DNA of 64,000 nucleotides from positions 5,880,001 through 5,944,000 of the forward strand of contig JADJBV010000001.1 in assembly GCA_016703535.1 (NCBI GenBank), written 5' to 3'. Positions 49,250 through 57,922 of the stretch are shown in pieces. Source of the DNA: Deltaproteobacteria bacterium (GTDB taxonomy: Bacteria > Myxococcota > Kuafuiibacteriia > Kuafuiibacteriales > Kuafuiibacteriaceae). The position numbers were made by a program, and so were the translations under genes. Position 1 is the first letter of the stretch, and every line of letters starts with the position of its first letter. Under the pieces are notes generated by a model. It made no database searches. It was given only the letters and a program-made list of their open reading frames with translations, and had not been told where the DNA came from.

Positions 49250-50230
49250 TCAACCTTCTACGACGGTGACGACTTTGGAAGCCAACATGGCGCCGTCGTT
49301 CATCCGCTCCACCGCTAAGATATGCCGAGCCCTTTCAGCCCCGGGGATCGCCGCCATGACGCCGTCGTTGGAGAACACGGTGTCGGGTTGGCCGTAACCT
49401 TCGTACTCGGGGTGATTGGCGAAGATGTCGGTGGTGAGGTCCTCGGGGAAAAAGAGCTGGGAGACCCGCTGGGAGGTGTTCCCGTTCAGGATCTGGAAGT
49501 GGATGTGGATGGCCCGCCCCGGGTACCAGCCGGGGAAGCAGGTGTCGAAGTAGACCTCCCCCTCGGCGTTGGTGGTCTGGACTCCGCGGAAGAAGTCGGA
49601 GGTCCGGTAGGCCTGATCGAGCAGGCAGAAGTTGTTGCTGGGCGTCTCGCCGGAATAACTGCCGACGATGTTGGTGTGCCAGATCTTCACCCTAGATCCA
49701 CTCAGTGGATTACATTGAGTATCTACAACTTTCAGCGCCAGGCGCACCGGCAGGCCCGACCACCCCTCGGAGACATCCTCTCGCAGCAGGTCGGTGGCCG
49801 TGGTGCAGGGGCCCGCGGTGGTGGTGGTCACCAAGGCGCAGTTGCTGAGGCTTTCGGTGAAGGGATCGGGGTAGTTGGCCTTTCCGGTCATCGACACGGT
49901 GCCGCCCCCGGCCCAACCAACGATCACTCCGGCATCGGTCGGCTCGCCTGAATCCGGCTCGACACCCGAGTCCGGCTCGGCACCCGAATCCGGCGTGGTC
50001 CCCGAGTCCTGCTCTCCGCTGTCGGCCAAGCCCAGGTCTTCGGCCCCGGAGTCGGCGGCCGTGCCCGCGTCGAGTCCGCCATCCAGCCCTGAGTTGAGCG
50101 GGTCGGCGCCGCAGGCCAGGTGGACCAACGGCCAGGCCGCCAAACCCACGGCGGTGTGGCGGAGCAGTTCTCGCCGGTCAAGAAGGGCCCGGGGCAGGGC
50201 GCGGACGGGGACGATCGGGCGGTGTTTCAT
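49250..50230 (-). CDS. Intradiol ring-cleavage dioxygenase, Tat-type lipoprotein
   Basis: 326 residues from the ATG at 50230 (AAGGAG 5 nt upstream; a TTG precedes it). The N-terminus combines an RR signal (LLDRRELLRHTAVG) with lipobox VHLAC, then a DSG-rich tether (about 45-98). The enzyme domain shows intradiol Fe(III) ligands Y192 (GSYSG), Y236, H242 and H244 (PGWYPGRAIHIHF). Homologues such as catechol and protocatechuate dioxygenase cleave catechols between the hydroxyls. A surface-anchored form fits a family of exported dioxygenases of unclear substrate. An AT-rich in-frame palindromic patch codes residues about 167-180. Confidence 0.88.
   Translation of the reverse strand: MKHRPIVPVRALPRALLDRRELLRHTAVGLAAWPLVHLACGADPLNSGLDGGLDAGTAADSGAEDLGLADSGEQDSGTTPDSGAEPDSGVEPDSGEPTDAGVIVGWAGGGTVSMTGKANYPDPFTESLSNCALVTTTTAGPCTTATDLLREDVSEGWSGLPVRLALKVVDTQCNPLSGSRVKIWHTNIVGSYSGETPSNNFCLLDQAYRTSDFFRGVQTTNAEGEVYFDTCFPGWYPGRAIHIHFQILNGNTSQRVSQLFFPEDLTTDIFANHPEYEGYGQPDTVFSNDGVMAAIPGAERARHILAVERMNDGAMLASKVVTVVEG
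49694..49724. repeat. AT-rich in-frame palindromic island in the dioxygenase gene
   Basis: Contains the perfect palindrome ATCCACT-C-AGTGGAT (49696-49710) and a second inverted pair ACTCA/TGAGT flanked by AGAT/ATCT. It is part of a run of about 13 consecutive unusual codons (GTT GTA GAT ACT CAA TGT AAT ... TCT AGG) inside a strongly GC3-biased gene, with the frame preserved. Confidence 0.55.
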
Positions 50231-50400
50231 CAAGGCTCCTTATGGCTGAGATGGCAGCCATCCGTCGAGCGAGTACCCGCGCCCCACCGAGAGCTTCGGT
50301 TCCTTCATCAATCGAAACAGATCCGCAGCGGGAAATTGAGGGCGCGCACACCGGCCAGCCCCCCTTGTGACGGCCCTTGGACTACGGTTCTGTGGCTTCG

Positions 50401-50736
50401 ATGCGTGTCCTGGGGTGGGTGATGGCCTTCCAACTTGCGGCCTGCGCGGCCCCTCAGGTGAATGCACCACCGGCCTTCGAGGGTCTGCGCCCTTCTGGCT
50501 CACCGATCGCGACGAACATTGAGGACTGCGCACGACTGAGCGGCAGCGAACGCGGGGTGTTGGTCGGCGTGGCCGCAGCGGGCCTGCTTGCGGTCCTCGG
50601 CGGATTGACGACCGTGGGTCGAGCCGACGTGGCGCCGGAGGCCACAGTGGGGATGGTGTCGGGAGGAGCACTGCTCAGCACCACCAGCATCCTCGGTGGC
50701 TGGGCCTTCGACCGCGCCAATTGCCCGGAGCGGTGA
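50401..50736 (+). CDS. Small lipoprotein with two hydrophobic segments
   Basis: 111 residues from the ATG at 50401; an in-frame start exists 24 bp upstream. Signal ends in QLAAC. Two Gly/Ala-rich hydrophobic stretches (GVLVGVAAAGLLAVLGGL and VGMVSGGALLSTTSILGGW) and three Cys follow. Such small lipoproteins recur in Myxococcota without known function. It lies between the divergent dioxygenase gene and the convergent beta-helix gene. Confidence 0.65.
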   Translation: MRVLGWVMAFQLAACAAPQVNAPPAFEGLRPSGSPIATNIEDCARLSGSERGVLVGVAAAGLLAVLGGLTTVGRADVAPEATVGMVSGGALLSTTSILGGWAFDRANCPER

Positions 50737-50767
50737 CCGACGACTCAGAGGGTCACGCGCGCCCATC

Positions 50768-53071
50768 CTAGTCCTCGAGCGCCAGGTCGCCCCGGTTGTC
50801 GTACACCCGCACCCGCACCAGCTGCTCGGCCAGCCGAAGGCGGGTGGTGCTGCGAACACCGATGCCGTTGCCGTGGATGCTGCCATCGACACCGACGAAG
50901 GGTCCGTCGAAGACCAAGAGGCCAGTGTCTCGGTTGTCCCGAAGCTCGAACCGGAGCACCTGGGCGTCGAGGTTGGCGGAGACCAAAAGTGCGGCTCCAC
51001 CGGCGCTCTGCTCCGCAGGACAGGCGCCGTCTTCGGTGATCGGCAGGCCGGTGCGTTCGACGAGGAGATCTTCGATCCGCGCCAGGCCGTCGGGGGCGAG
51101 GCAGACCCCAACCGCCCGGGACTCGCTGATCCTGGCTCGTCGCAACGTCAAGGACGAGCCGGTCGCGAATAGGCCGATGCCTACCTTAAAGCCCCTCAGC
51201 TGCAGATCCTCGAGCTCCAAAGTGGCATCGGGCCAGGCCACAAAACCGCCCCCGGTCCCGTCCTCTAGGGACCAGCGGCGCCCCACCAACGTGCTGCCAT
51301 TGAGGTAGACCCCGTCGCCGTTCTCCGTTCCCGACGGGAACCCGCGCATCCAAACGTCGTCGGCCTCCACCTCACAACCTTGGGTCAGATAAAAGCCGTA
51401 TTTTCCCGGCTGCTCGGCGTGCAATCGCTGGAACCGCGTCCGACAAGGGATGGCGTTCGGGGCGATCTGCATGACCGGTGCTTGTTCCACCACCAGGTCG
51501 GTGAGGGTGACGTTGGCCCCTTCGACCCGGACCGAGCGATTGAACACCGCGCGAAATGAGGCCCGCTCGACCCGCCCCGCCGCGCCGTCACGGAGCTCGA
51601 GGCCGGTCGCGTCTCCCGCGAGCCCCGGGACGCCCAGGTCGCGCATCGTCAGGTCTCGGAGGAGGAACTGGCCACCGGCGGCTCGAAAGCCTGATTTTTT
51701 GGCCTCCTGGAGGAGCGCACCTTCGAGCACCACCCGACTTTGATCGGCGGCGATGCCTTGTAGCCCACCGACGATCACCACCTCCCGCAGGTCCACCGTT
51801 CCTTGGATCACCTCCAGCCCCTTTCGCGCCTCGGGAGCGCGGAGGCGATATCCGTCGGTGCCCATCTCCAAGATCAGGCCCCGGGCCGTGAGGGTCGAAG
51901 TGGTCACCGCCACCAGCTCAAGTTCGGTCGGCGCCTCCGGGCGCAGGTCTCGGATCCGGAGTCGTTCGGCGATCAGCCGAGCCCCGCCCTCCACCAACAC
52001 TCCCCCCTCACTGCCGCCCTCCACCAAAACCCGGCGCAGAGTGGCCGAGGCCGGGGACCCGGTCACCCGCAGGGCTCGAACGGCGCCGCGGATCGTCAGG
52101 TCCCTGAGTTCACCTTGGCCCCGCCACGCGAGGCCTTGGTCTCCTGCCGGGAGCCCGATGATCGTCTGAGCTGTACAGGCGCCGATCAGATCCACTCGGG
52201 CGGTCTCCGGGAGTTGGAGCGCCGCCGTGTGTTCTCCTTTGGACAAGGCAACCACCCCGTCGGGCAGGGCCACGTTCAGCGCTTCACCGAGCCCAAGGAA
52301 GGGCGCCGCAGCGCTGCCATCTCCACCCGGTGCGGCGTCGGGGTCGACGTAGATCAATCGCCGACGGGTCGGCAGCGACGTCGAAAAGCGGCCCACCGGA
52401 CAGGCGGGCCCATCGGCGACGCACTCCGCGTCCCCCGCACCTTGCCATTCCCCCGGCGCACAAGAAGCCAACCTGGGTGGCGGGTCACAAACCAACAGCT
52501 CACCGTCCCGCAACATGCGCGCCGAATATCCGATCGGACATTGTTGGTAGAGCCGCGGGACCTCGGGCGAGGCGGGCGGCAACGGCAAGTTGGGTTGACA
52601 GGCCCAATCGCACGAGAGCTGGCCCTCGACTTGGTCCAGGCACCCACCGTTCTGCAAACACTGCTGGGGCACAACTCCGGCGATCCGCAGCCGAGCCAGG
52701 CGATCGGACAACTCCACCTCTTTGAAGGAGCGGACCGAGTCGAAGTCGGGATCACTCGCCAGGATCTGCTGGGTCGGAGGGAGGGGCCTGGCCCCCGGCT
52801 CGTCTTCGGAGACCAGCGGCAAGATCCCCGGGACCAGCTGCAGCTCACTCAAGGGCCTCCCGTAGTACAAGATGGTGAGGGTGTCGGTGGGGCGGGCGCT
52901 GAAGATCGGGAGCGGGGCCCCGCCCAACTCCAAGGCCCGCAGGTCGACTCGATCGCTCGCCTCGACGACGACCACCGCGCTGAGCGGCGCGGGCGTCACC
53001 ACCGGGAAGTCGACCACCACCGTGGAGTGGCAGGCCGTCAACAGCCACAACCCAGCCCAACGCCGGCCCAT
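50768..53071 (-). CDS. Lipoprotein with right-handed parallel beta-helix
   Basis: 767 residues from the ATG at 53071. Signal ends in LLTAC; the next roughly 240 residues form a Cys-rich N-terminal region (QQCLQNGGCLDQVEGQLSC). From about residue 270 (LIYVDPDAAPGGDGSAAAPFLGLGEAL, the usual lead-in) there are many roughly 23-residue beta-helix coils (LRDLTIRGAVRALRVTG, ATLRRVLVEGGSEGGVLVEGG, LEDLQLRGFKVGIGLFATG). These helices serve as polysaccharide lyases or adhesins; no lyase site is evident. Last gene of the operon 55454-50768, 20 bp after the EEP gene. Confidence 0.85.
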   Translation of the reverse strand: MGRRWAGLWLLTACHSTVVVDFPVVTPAPLSAVVVVEASDRVDLRALELGGAPLPIFSARPTDTLTILYYGRPLSELQLVPGILPLVSEDEPGARPLPPTQQILASDPDFDSVRSFKEVELSDRLARLRIAGVVPQQCLQNGGCLDQVEGQLSCDWACQPNLPLPPASPEVPRLYQQCPIGYSARMLRDGELLVCDPPPRLASCAPGEWQGAGDAECVADGPACPVGRFSTSLPTRRRLIYVDPDAAPGGDGSAAAPFLGLGEALNVALPDGVVALSKGEHTAALQLPETARVDLIGACTAQTIIGLPAGDQGLAWRGQGELRDLTIRGAVRALRVTGSPASATLRRVLVEGGSEGGVLVEGGARLIAERLRIRDLRPEAPTELELVAVTTSTLTARGLILEMGTDGYRLRAPEARKGLEVIQGTVDLREVVIVGGLQGIAADQSRVVLEGALLQEAKKSGFRAAGGQFLLRDLTMRDLGVPGLAGDATGLELRDGAAGRVERASFRAVFNRSVRVEGANVTLTDLVVEQAPVMQIAPNAIPCRTRFQRLHAEQPGKYGFYLTQGCEVEADDVWMRGFPSGTENGDGVYLNGSTLVGRRWSLEDGTGGGFVAWPDATLELEDLQLRGFKVGIGLFATGSSLTLRRARISESRAVGVCLAPDGLARIEDLLVERTGLPITEDGACPAEQSAGGAALLVSANLDAQVLRFELRDNRDTGLLVFDGPFVGVDGSIHGNGIGVRSTTRLRLAEQLVRVRVYDNRGDLALED

Positions 53072-53091
53072 GGCGCAGAGGATAACAGCAG

Positions 53092-54024
53092 TCAGCGCTT
53101 CAGGTCGAAGCGGCCCAAGATCGGCACGTGATCCGAGAGCCCTTGCCAACGGCCGTTGCTCCCGTAGGGGTGGGTGTCCTCGAAGTCGACCCAACGAAGC
53201 CCGGGACCCACGAACATGTGGTCGAGTCGCATCTTGAACTTCAAGAAGCCCGCGGTGGGCCAGTCGTCTCGGAGCCGATGCAGCGAGGTCCCGAAGGCCT
53301 CCGGAAACGGGTCGTGGACCCCCAACTTCTCCATGAGGTGGTTGTAGGCCGGAGAACCAGGCAAGGAGTTGAAGTCCCCGGCCACCACAAAGCGTTCACT
53401 CTGCCGCGACTGGTCCACGAACTCCGCCAGCGCCGCGATCTCCTTGGCTTGGTTGTCGCCATGACCCATGCGGCTGGGGATCCGCATCAGATCTCGGGAG
53501 ATGAAGGCCGGCAGCGACAGGTGTGTATTGAATATATCGACGGCTACCCCCCCGGGGGTCCGCACCGCCACGTGGGCACAAGCCCGGGACTGCTTCCACT
53601 TCGAGGTGGCCCGGAAACGCCGGTGGGTGATGTCTTGGGTGTGAGCGCTGAGCACCTCGACGTCGTCCCGCACCAACACCGCCAAGCCGGTGGTGTAGAG
53701 GTGAGCGTTGCCCATCCGATACTGGTGCACCGGGAAATACAGGTCCCGGTAACGATGGGGCCGGGCCGCTGTCCCGAGCGCACCCTCCAAGCTCTTCATC
53801 ACCGACTGGATCTGGGTCTCTTTGTGTTGCCCCGGAGTATGGGACCAGCGAGAGCGCAAGGAGCGGGCCTCCACCTCTTGCAGGCAGATCACGTGGGGCA
53901 AGGCCGAGAGTTCGGCGATGGCCATGGTGATCGAGTCGATGCCCCGACGGGTCGAGCCCAAGCCGGCGATGGCCGCGGCGTGGCCAAAGTACCGGACGTT
54001 GTAGGTCATCACCCGGAGCTGCAC
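53092..54024 (-). CDS. Endonuclease/exonuclease/phosphatase-family protein
   Basis: 310 residues with the full EEP metal-dependent phosphodiesterase signature: TYNVRYF (N near residue 9), LQEVEA (metal-binding Glu), NTHLSLP, GDFNSLPGS, LDHMFVGPG and SDHVPILG (catalytic His). No signal peptide, so cytosolic unless exported otherwise. The family includes DNases, sphingomyelinases and inositol phosphatases; the substrate is not evident. It sits 9 bp after the ketopantoate-reductase-like gene and 20 bp before the beta-helix lipoprotein gene. Confidence 0.9.
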   Translation of the reverse strand: MQLRVMTYNVRYFGHAAAIAGLGSTRRGIDSITMAIAELSALPHVICLQEVEARSLRSRWSHTPGQHKETQIQSVMKSLEGALGTAARPHRYRDLYFPVHQYRMGNAHLYTTGLAVLVRDDVEVLSAHTQDITHRRFRATSKWKQSRACAHVAVRTPGGVAVDIFNTHLSLPAFISRDLMRIPSRMGHGDNQAKEIAALAEFVDQSRQSERFVVAGDFNSLPGSPAYNHLMEKLGVHDPFPEAFGTSLHRLRDDWPTAGFLKFKMRLDHMFVGPGLRWVDFEDTHPYGSNGRWQGLSDHVPILGRFDLKR

Positions 54025-54033
54025 GAACGGCTC

Positions 54034-55104
54034 TTAGTTGGGCGCGCGGGTCTCGTCGTAGATGCGACGCAAGAGATCCAAGCCGGGGCGCAGCTCGGCG
54101 TCGGCGATGCGGTGCACAGTGCGCTGCAGGATGGCGTTCACCGGCACCTTGAGCCCGTGTTTGTCGGCCCGGGTCACCACCTCACCGTTGAGGTAATCGA
54201 CCGCTGGGCGACGTCCCCGCTCGATCGCCGACAACATCGAGGAGCGGAGGCGACGATATCGAGCGCCCACCGCCAACAACATGGTGTGTTTTTTCACCAA
54301 GGACGGTGAACCGGAGCTGTGTTTTTCGCTTTCGGTCAGGGCCAGGCTCTCGAGGTCCAAGGTGCCCGAGACCTTCACCAGCTCGACCTTTTCGGCCCGC
54401 GCCACCTCGACGACCTCGGTCATCACCTCGAGGGCCAGGCGGCGTACGAAGCGGTGGGCGAGGAGGTTGCCCAAGCGATCCCCGCCGACCGTGCCGATGG
54501 AGGAGATGGCGCAGTTGATGGCCAACTTGCTCCAGCGAGCGCCGCGCAGGTTTTTGGTGAGCTGCACGGGCCCGATGCACTCCAGCAACATGGCCAGCTC
54601 TTCACAACGTTCGTCGGGTTCACCTTCGAGCCGCCCGATGGTGAAGCCACCCGAGGAGGTGCGCTGGTAACGGCCGGGGCCGACCATCGAGGCACCCCAG
54701 GCGATGATCCCGCCGACCACCCGCTCTTTGCCCACGAACTGGACGATCCGCTCTTCGCAGAGGCCGTTCTGAAACACGACCATCACGCCCTTGTCGGCCA
54801 ACGCCGGCATGGCGGTGCGGGCCGCGACCTCCACTTGGGGCGGTTGAGTGGCGAGCAAGACGTAGTCGAAGCCGCGGCCATCGAGGGGAGGCTCGGCCAC
54901 GGCGCGCCCCGGGACGATGCGGGTCTCACCGTCGCCGCTGATCCAAAAGCCGGCCTTCTCGATGGTGTCGCGGATCGCCTTGTTGGTGCTGACCGCAACG
55001 ACGTCGTTGCCTTGCTCCAGGAGGTGACCGGCGACGATGCCGCCGATGCCACCCAGGCCCATCACCAAGATGCGAGGTCCGGTCTCTTCGCTGCGTTCGT
55101 TCAT
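54034..55104 (-). CDS. Ketopantoate reductase-like NADP-dependent oxidoreductase
   Basis: 356 residues from the ATG at 55104, which overlaps the upstream VOC gene (ATGA). The N-terminal Rossmann motif GLGGIGGIVAGHL, the loop VFQNGL and catalytic Lys in RWSKLAINCAISSI match the PanE/ApbA family, which reduces 2-dehydropantoate to pantoate for CoA synthesis. It is about 50 residues longer than typical PanE, with an extended region around SGTLDLESLALTESEKHSSG, so a different 2-oxo acid substrate is possible. Confidence 0.85.
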   Translation of the reverse strand: MNERSEETGPRILVMGLGGIGGIVAGHLLEQGNDVVAVSTNKAIRDTIEKAGFWISGDGETRIVPGRAVAEPPLDGRGFDYVLLATQPPQVEVAARTAMPALADKGVMVVFQNGLCEERIVQFVGKERVVGGIIAWGASMVGPGRYQRTSSGGFTIGRLEGEPDERCEELAMLLECIGPVQLTKNLRGARWSKLAINCAISSIGTVGGDRLGNLLAHRFVRRLALEVMTEVVEVARAEKVELVKVSGTLDLESLALTESEKHSSGSPSLVKKHTMLLAVGARYRRLRSSMLSAIERGRRPAVDYLNGEVVTRADKHGLKVPVNAILQRTVHRIADAELRPGLDLLRRIYDETRAPN

Positions 55105-55454
55105 GAAATCGGGGCTCCGACCTCGAACACCAAGTGCGGGCCGGCGCGGAAGTAGAAGATGCGCCAACCCCAGTCGGTGTTTTCGGGCGTGTCATCGACG
55201 CGGAGGCGGGACTCGCGGAGGGCGCGGTGAATGCGATCCACTTCGCCGGGGGTCGTCACCTGCAAGGTCACCAACACGTCGCCTTCGGCCAGCTCACCGG
55301 CCGGCGGATGATGAGCGACGGTGGAGCCGCCCATGTGAAAGGAGAGCAAACTCCCGTTGTCGATCTCGACTTGGCCCGACACCACTTGGCAGAAGCGCCG
55401 CAGGGCCGAGCCGTCGTTCTGGAACAGGCACACCTGAGCGAGCTGGGCCGGCAT
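55101..55454 (-). CDS. VOC (glyoxalase/bleomycin-resistance) family protein
   Basis: 117 residues with a single beta-alpha-beta-beta-beta pair layout. The second half (LQVTTPGEVDRIHRALRESRLRV, then DWGWRIFYFRAGPHLVFEVG) is characteristic of VOC-fold proteins, which bind metals and small ligands or act as glyoxalase-like enzymes. First gene of a four-gene minus-strand operon; its stop overlaps the next ATG by 4 nt. GGGAAAAAG precedes the start. Confidence 0.78.
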   Translation of the reverse strand: MPAQLAQVCLFQNDGSALRRFCQVVSGQVEIDNGSLLSFHMGGSTVAHHPPAGELAEGDVLVTLQVTTPGEVDRIHRALRESRLRVDDTPENTDWGWRIFYFRAGPHLVFEVGAPIS

Positions 55455-55582
55455 CTTTTTCCCAGTACCTTCGATTGCGCCTTGGTTCCAGACGGCGTGC
55501 CCCCCATGTTCCCACCTGGACGTCGATCCCGTACGAGGATGTAGGGCTCCTTCCGACTCGTCGGTACGATCTGATCGGCCTT

Positions 55583-55735
55583 CAATTCCGACCGGTTAGC
55601 AATTCCGACCGGAAAGTCTGTGTAATCTCGGGTATTTGAGCGCTAACACACCGTCAAAAGAACGTTGACCGGACCTCGGCTGGGCCGTAGAAACCGACCG
55701 GGCAGCAAATCCTGAATGGCGGTTCATTTCCGACC
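55583..55735. promoter_or_regulatory. Repeated CCGACC boxes upstream of the FAAL/PKS cluster
   Basis: CAATTCCGACCGG occurs twice as an exact direct repeat (55583-55595 and 55600-55612, 17 bp apart). Weaker relatives are AAACCGACCGGG (CCGACC at 55694) and ATTTCCGACCAGCGG (CCGACC at 55730). The pattern fits binding sites for a cluster regulator; no regulator gene is encoded alongside. Confidence 0.5.
55665..55693 (+). promoter_or_regulatory. Sigma70-like promoter candidate for the FAAL/PKS cluster
   Basis: TTGACC (55665-55670), 17-bp spacer, TAGAAA (55688-55693): five of six and four of six consensus bases. It lies between the upstream direct repeats and the third CCGACC box, about 110 bp before the FAAL start. 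Confidence 0.4.
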
Positions 55736-55800
55736 AGCGGGACTGAAATGGTGCAGCGCGTCGCGGGGTTGAGGGCGCTGCAAAGGGAAAGGAAGGCGAC

Positions 55801-57654
55801 GTGGCCAAGGACTCTACGCTGATTGAGCTGATTCAAGGGGTGGCCGAACACTCTTCGCGCGGTTACACCTTCCTCAACAACGACGGCAAGACCACCGCCC
55901 TCACGGAGCATTACTGGTCCTTCCCGGAGCTCCGCAAGGAGGCCGAACGTCGGGCCCGCTACTTCCGGAGCCTGGGCCTCGAAAAAGGGGATCGGCTGGC
56001 GATGATCGTGCCCGAGGGCGAAGACTTCGTCCTCAACTTCTTCGGCGCGGTGATGGCCGGCGTGGTGCCGGTGCCGATGTACCCGCCCCTCGCCCTCGGC
56101 AAACTCGACAGCTACATCGACTCGGCGGCTCGGGTGCTCACCTCCTCGGGCGCCAAGATGTTGCTGACCACCAAGCAGGTCTCGCCGATCGTCTGGTCCT
56201 TGATGGGCCGAGTCGCCGGCCTGAAGGATCTGCTGTTGACCGAAAAGGTTCGGGATCACGACAGCAGCAAGGTCACCACCAACCTGGATGACATCCACAT
56301 CACCAGCGCCGACCCGTGTTTCCTGCAGTTCACCTCGGGCTCCACCTCGGATCCGAAGGGGGTGATCGTCACCCACGGGAACCTCTGCGCCAACGCCAAG
56401 GCGATCATGATCGATGGCCTGAAGTCGAACGGTGAGGTCGACAAGGGCGTCAGTTGGTTGCCGCTTTATCACGACATGGGGCTGATCGGCTTCGTGATCG
56501 CGCCGCTCTTCAACGGCGTGCCGGTGGTGTTTTTGCCGACCTTGGCCTTCGTGAAGCGCCCGGGGATCTGGATGGAGACGGTCTCCAAGTACGGCGGCAC
56601 GATCACCTTCGCGCCGAACTTCGCCTTCGGCTTGGCCACCAAGCGGGTCACCGAAACCGTAAAGAAGAGCCTGAAGTTGTCGCAGCTGCGGGTCTTGGGT
56701 TGTGGCGCTGAGCCGATCAACGCCAAGACCATGCGGACCTTCGTCGAGACCTTCGCGCCGTGTGGCTTCAACCCCAACGCCTTGATGCCTTGTTACGGAA
56801 TGGCCGAGGCCACCTTGGCCATCGCCTTCGACGATCTGTCCCGACCGATGACCTCGGTGCGGATCGATCGGGAGACCTACGAGAGCGAAAAGGTCGCCAA
56901 GTTGGCGGGCGAAACCGGCGAGGCCATCGAGCTGGTGTCGGTGGGCCAGAGTTTCGCCGGTCACGAGGTCGCGATCCAAGGGCCGGGTGGTGAGCTCTTG
57001 AAGAACGGCGAGGTCGGGGAAATCGTCTTCCGCGGGCCATCGGTCACCGCCGGTTATTTCCAGAACGAGGAGGCCACTCGGGCCTTGCTCGAAGGTGGCT
57101 GGCTCCACACGGGTGACTTGGGCTTTCAGCTGGACGGCGAGCTCTACATCTCGGGCCGGAAGAAGGACCTGATCATCCTGAACGGGCGCAACTACTACCC
57201 CCAAGCGATCGAGTGGGAAGTCGAGCAGATCGAGGGCATCCGCAAGGGCAACGCGGTGGCCTTCGCGATCCTCGGCGAAAACACCGAAGAGCTGGTGGTG
57301 GTCGCCGAGACCAAGGTCCAAGACAAAGCCACCTTGGCTGAAGTGGTGAAGCGCCACCTGCAAACGACCTTGGGCCTGTCGGCCAAAGAGGTGGTGTTGG
57401 TGGGTTCGGGCGCCCTGCCCAAGACCTCCAGCGGCAAACTCCAGCGGCAAAAGACCAAACACCAGTACGAGTCGGGTGAGCTCGGGCGGCTGGGGAACCG
57501 GACCTTGGGCTCGACCTCCACCAAGGTCGCCTTGTTCCGTCACATCACCATGTCCGCCTTCGCGCGGATTCGGCACACGATCAGAGGCTCGTTGCCGGAG
57601 CGGGCCCGACGGTTGGCGTCGGCGGTCCGGTCGCCCCGCCAGGTCACGAGATAA
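55801..57654 (+). CDS. Fatty acyl-AMP ligase (FAAL)
   Basis: 617 residues from the GTG at 55801 (AAGGAAGG ribosome site). ANL-superfamily adenylation enzyme: P-loop-like FTSGSTSDPKG (from F177), SWLPLYHDMGLIG, YGMAEATLA, GWLHTGDLG and the hinge region GRKKDLIILNGRNYYPQAIE. The FAAL class, rather than acyl-CoA ligase, is indicated by SWLPLYHDMGLIG and the NGRNYYPQ segment. FAALs activate fatty acids as acyl-AMP and load them on an ACP or PKS. The free ACP gene is 12 bp downstream. A basic roughly 40-residue C-terminal extension follows the usual end. Confidence 0.92.
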   Translation: MAKDSTLIELIQGVAEHSSRGYTFLNNDGKTTALTEHYWSFPELRKEAERRARYFRSLGLEKGDRLAMIVPEGEDFVLNFFGAVMAGVVPVPMYPPLALGKLDSYIDSAARVLTSSGAKMLLTTKQVSPIVWSLMGRVAGLKDLLLTEKVRDHDSSKVTTNLDDIHITSADPCFLQFTSGSTSDPKGVIVTHGNLCANAKAIMIDGLKSNGEVDKGVSWLPLYHDMGLIGFVIAPLFNGVPVVFLPTLAFVKRPGIWMETVSKYGGTITFAPNFAFGLATKRVTETVKKSLKLSQLRVLGCGAEPINAKTMRTFVETFAPCGFNPNALMPCYGMAEATLAIAFDDLSRPMTSVRIDRETYESEKVAKLAGETGEAIELVSVGQSFAGHEVAIQGPGGELLKNGEVGEIVFRGPSVTAGYFQNEEATRALLEGGWLHTGDLGFQLDGELYISGRKKDLIILNGRNYYPQAIEWEVEQIEGIRKGNAVAFAILGENTEELVVVAETKVQDKATLAEVVKRHLQTTLGLSAKEVVLVGSGALPKTSSGKLQRQKTKHQYESGELGRLGNRTLGSTSTKVALFRHITMSAFARIRHTIRGSLPERARRLASAVRSPRQVTR

Positions 57655-57666
57655 CAAAGGAATCGC

Positions 57667-57909
57667 ATGCGTACGGAAGAAGAGATCATCAAGTTGTTCA
57701 AGGAAGCGGTCCGCGAGGTCGACCACAACGTCAAGTTGGGTGAGATGACCGCCAAGACCGAGCTGTCGGCCGTGGGCCTGGACTCAGTGATGACCATGGA
57801 GGTCATCGGGGTCATGGAGGAGAAGCTGAACGTGCGCTTCCCCGACGAAGATCTGGCCACCCTGAAGAACATGGGTGATCTGACCACCCTGATCCGCAAG
57901 TTGTCCTGA
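57667..57909 (+). CDS. Acyl carrier protein
   Basis: 80 residues, normal for a discrete ACP. The phosphopantetheine attachment site is GLDSVMTMEV with Ser40. A four-helix pattern fits, with acidic helix II (VMTMEVIGVMEEKL). It probably receives the acyl chain from the FAAL encoded 12 bp upstream and presents it to the desaturase encoded 13 bp downstream and then to the PKS. Confidence 0.93.
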   Translation: MRTEEEIIKLFKEAVREVDHNVKLGEMTAKTELSAVGLDSVMTMEVIGVMEEKLNVRFPDEDLATLKNMGDLTTLIRKLS

Positions 57910-57922
57910 GCCGAGGTCCCTC

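Larger units (their letters stand above)
55455..55800. other. Intergenic control region of the VOC operon and the lipid/PKS cluster
   Basis: 346 bp with no convincing gene, the longest gap in the window and less G+C-rich than its surroundings. It lies between the minus-strand VOC operon and the plus-strand FAAL gene and holds the CCGACC boxes and the promoter candidate listed separately. Confidence 0.8.
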
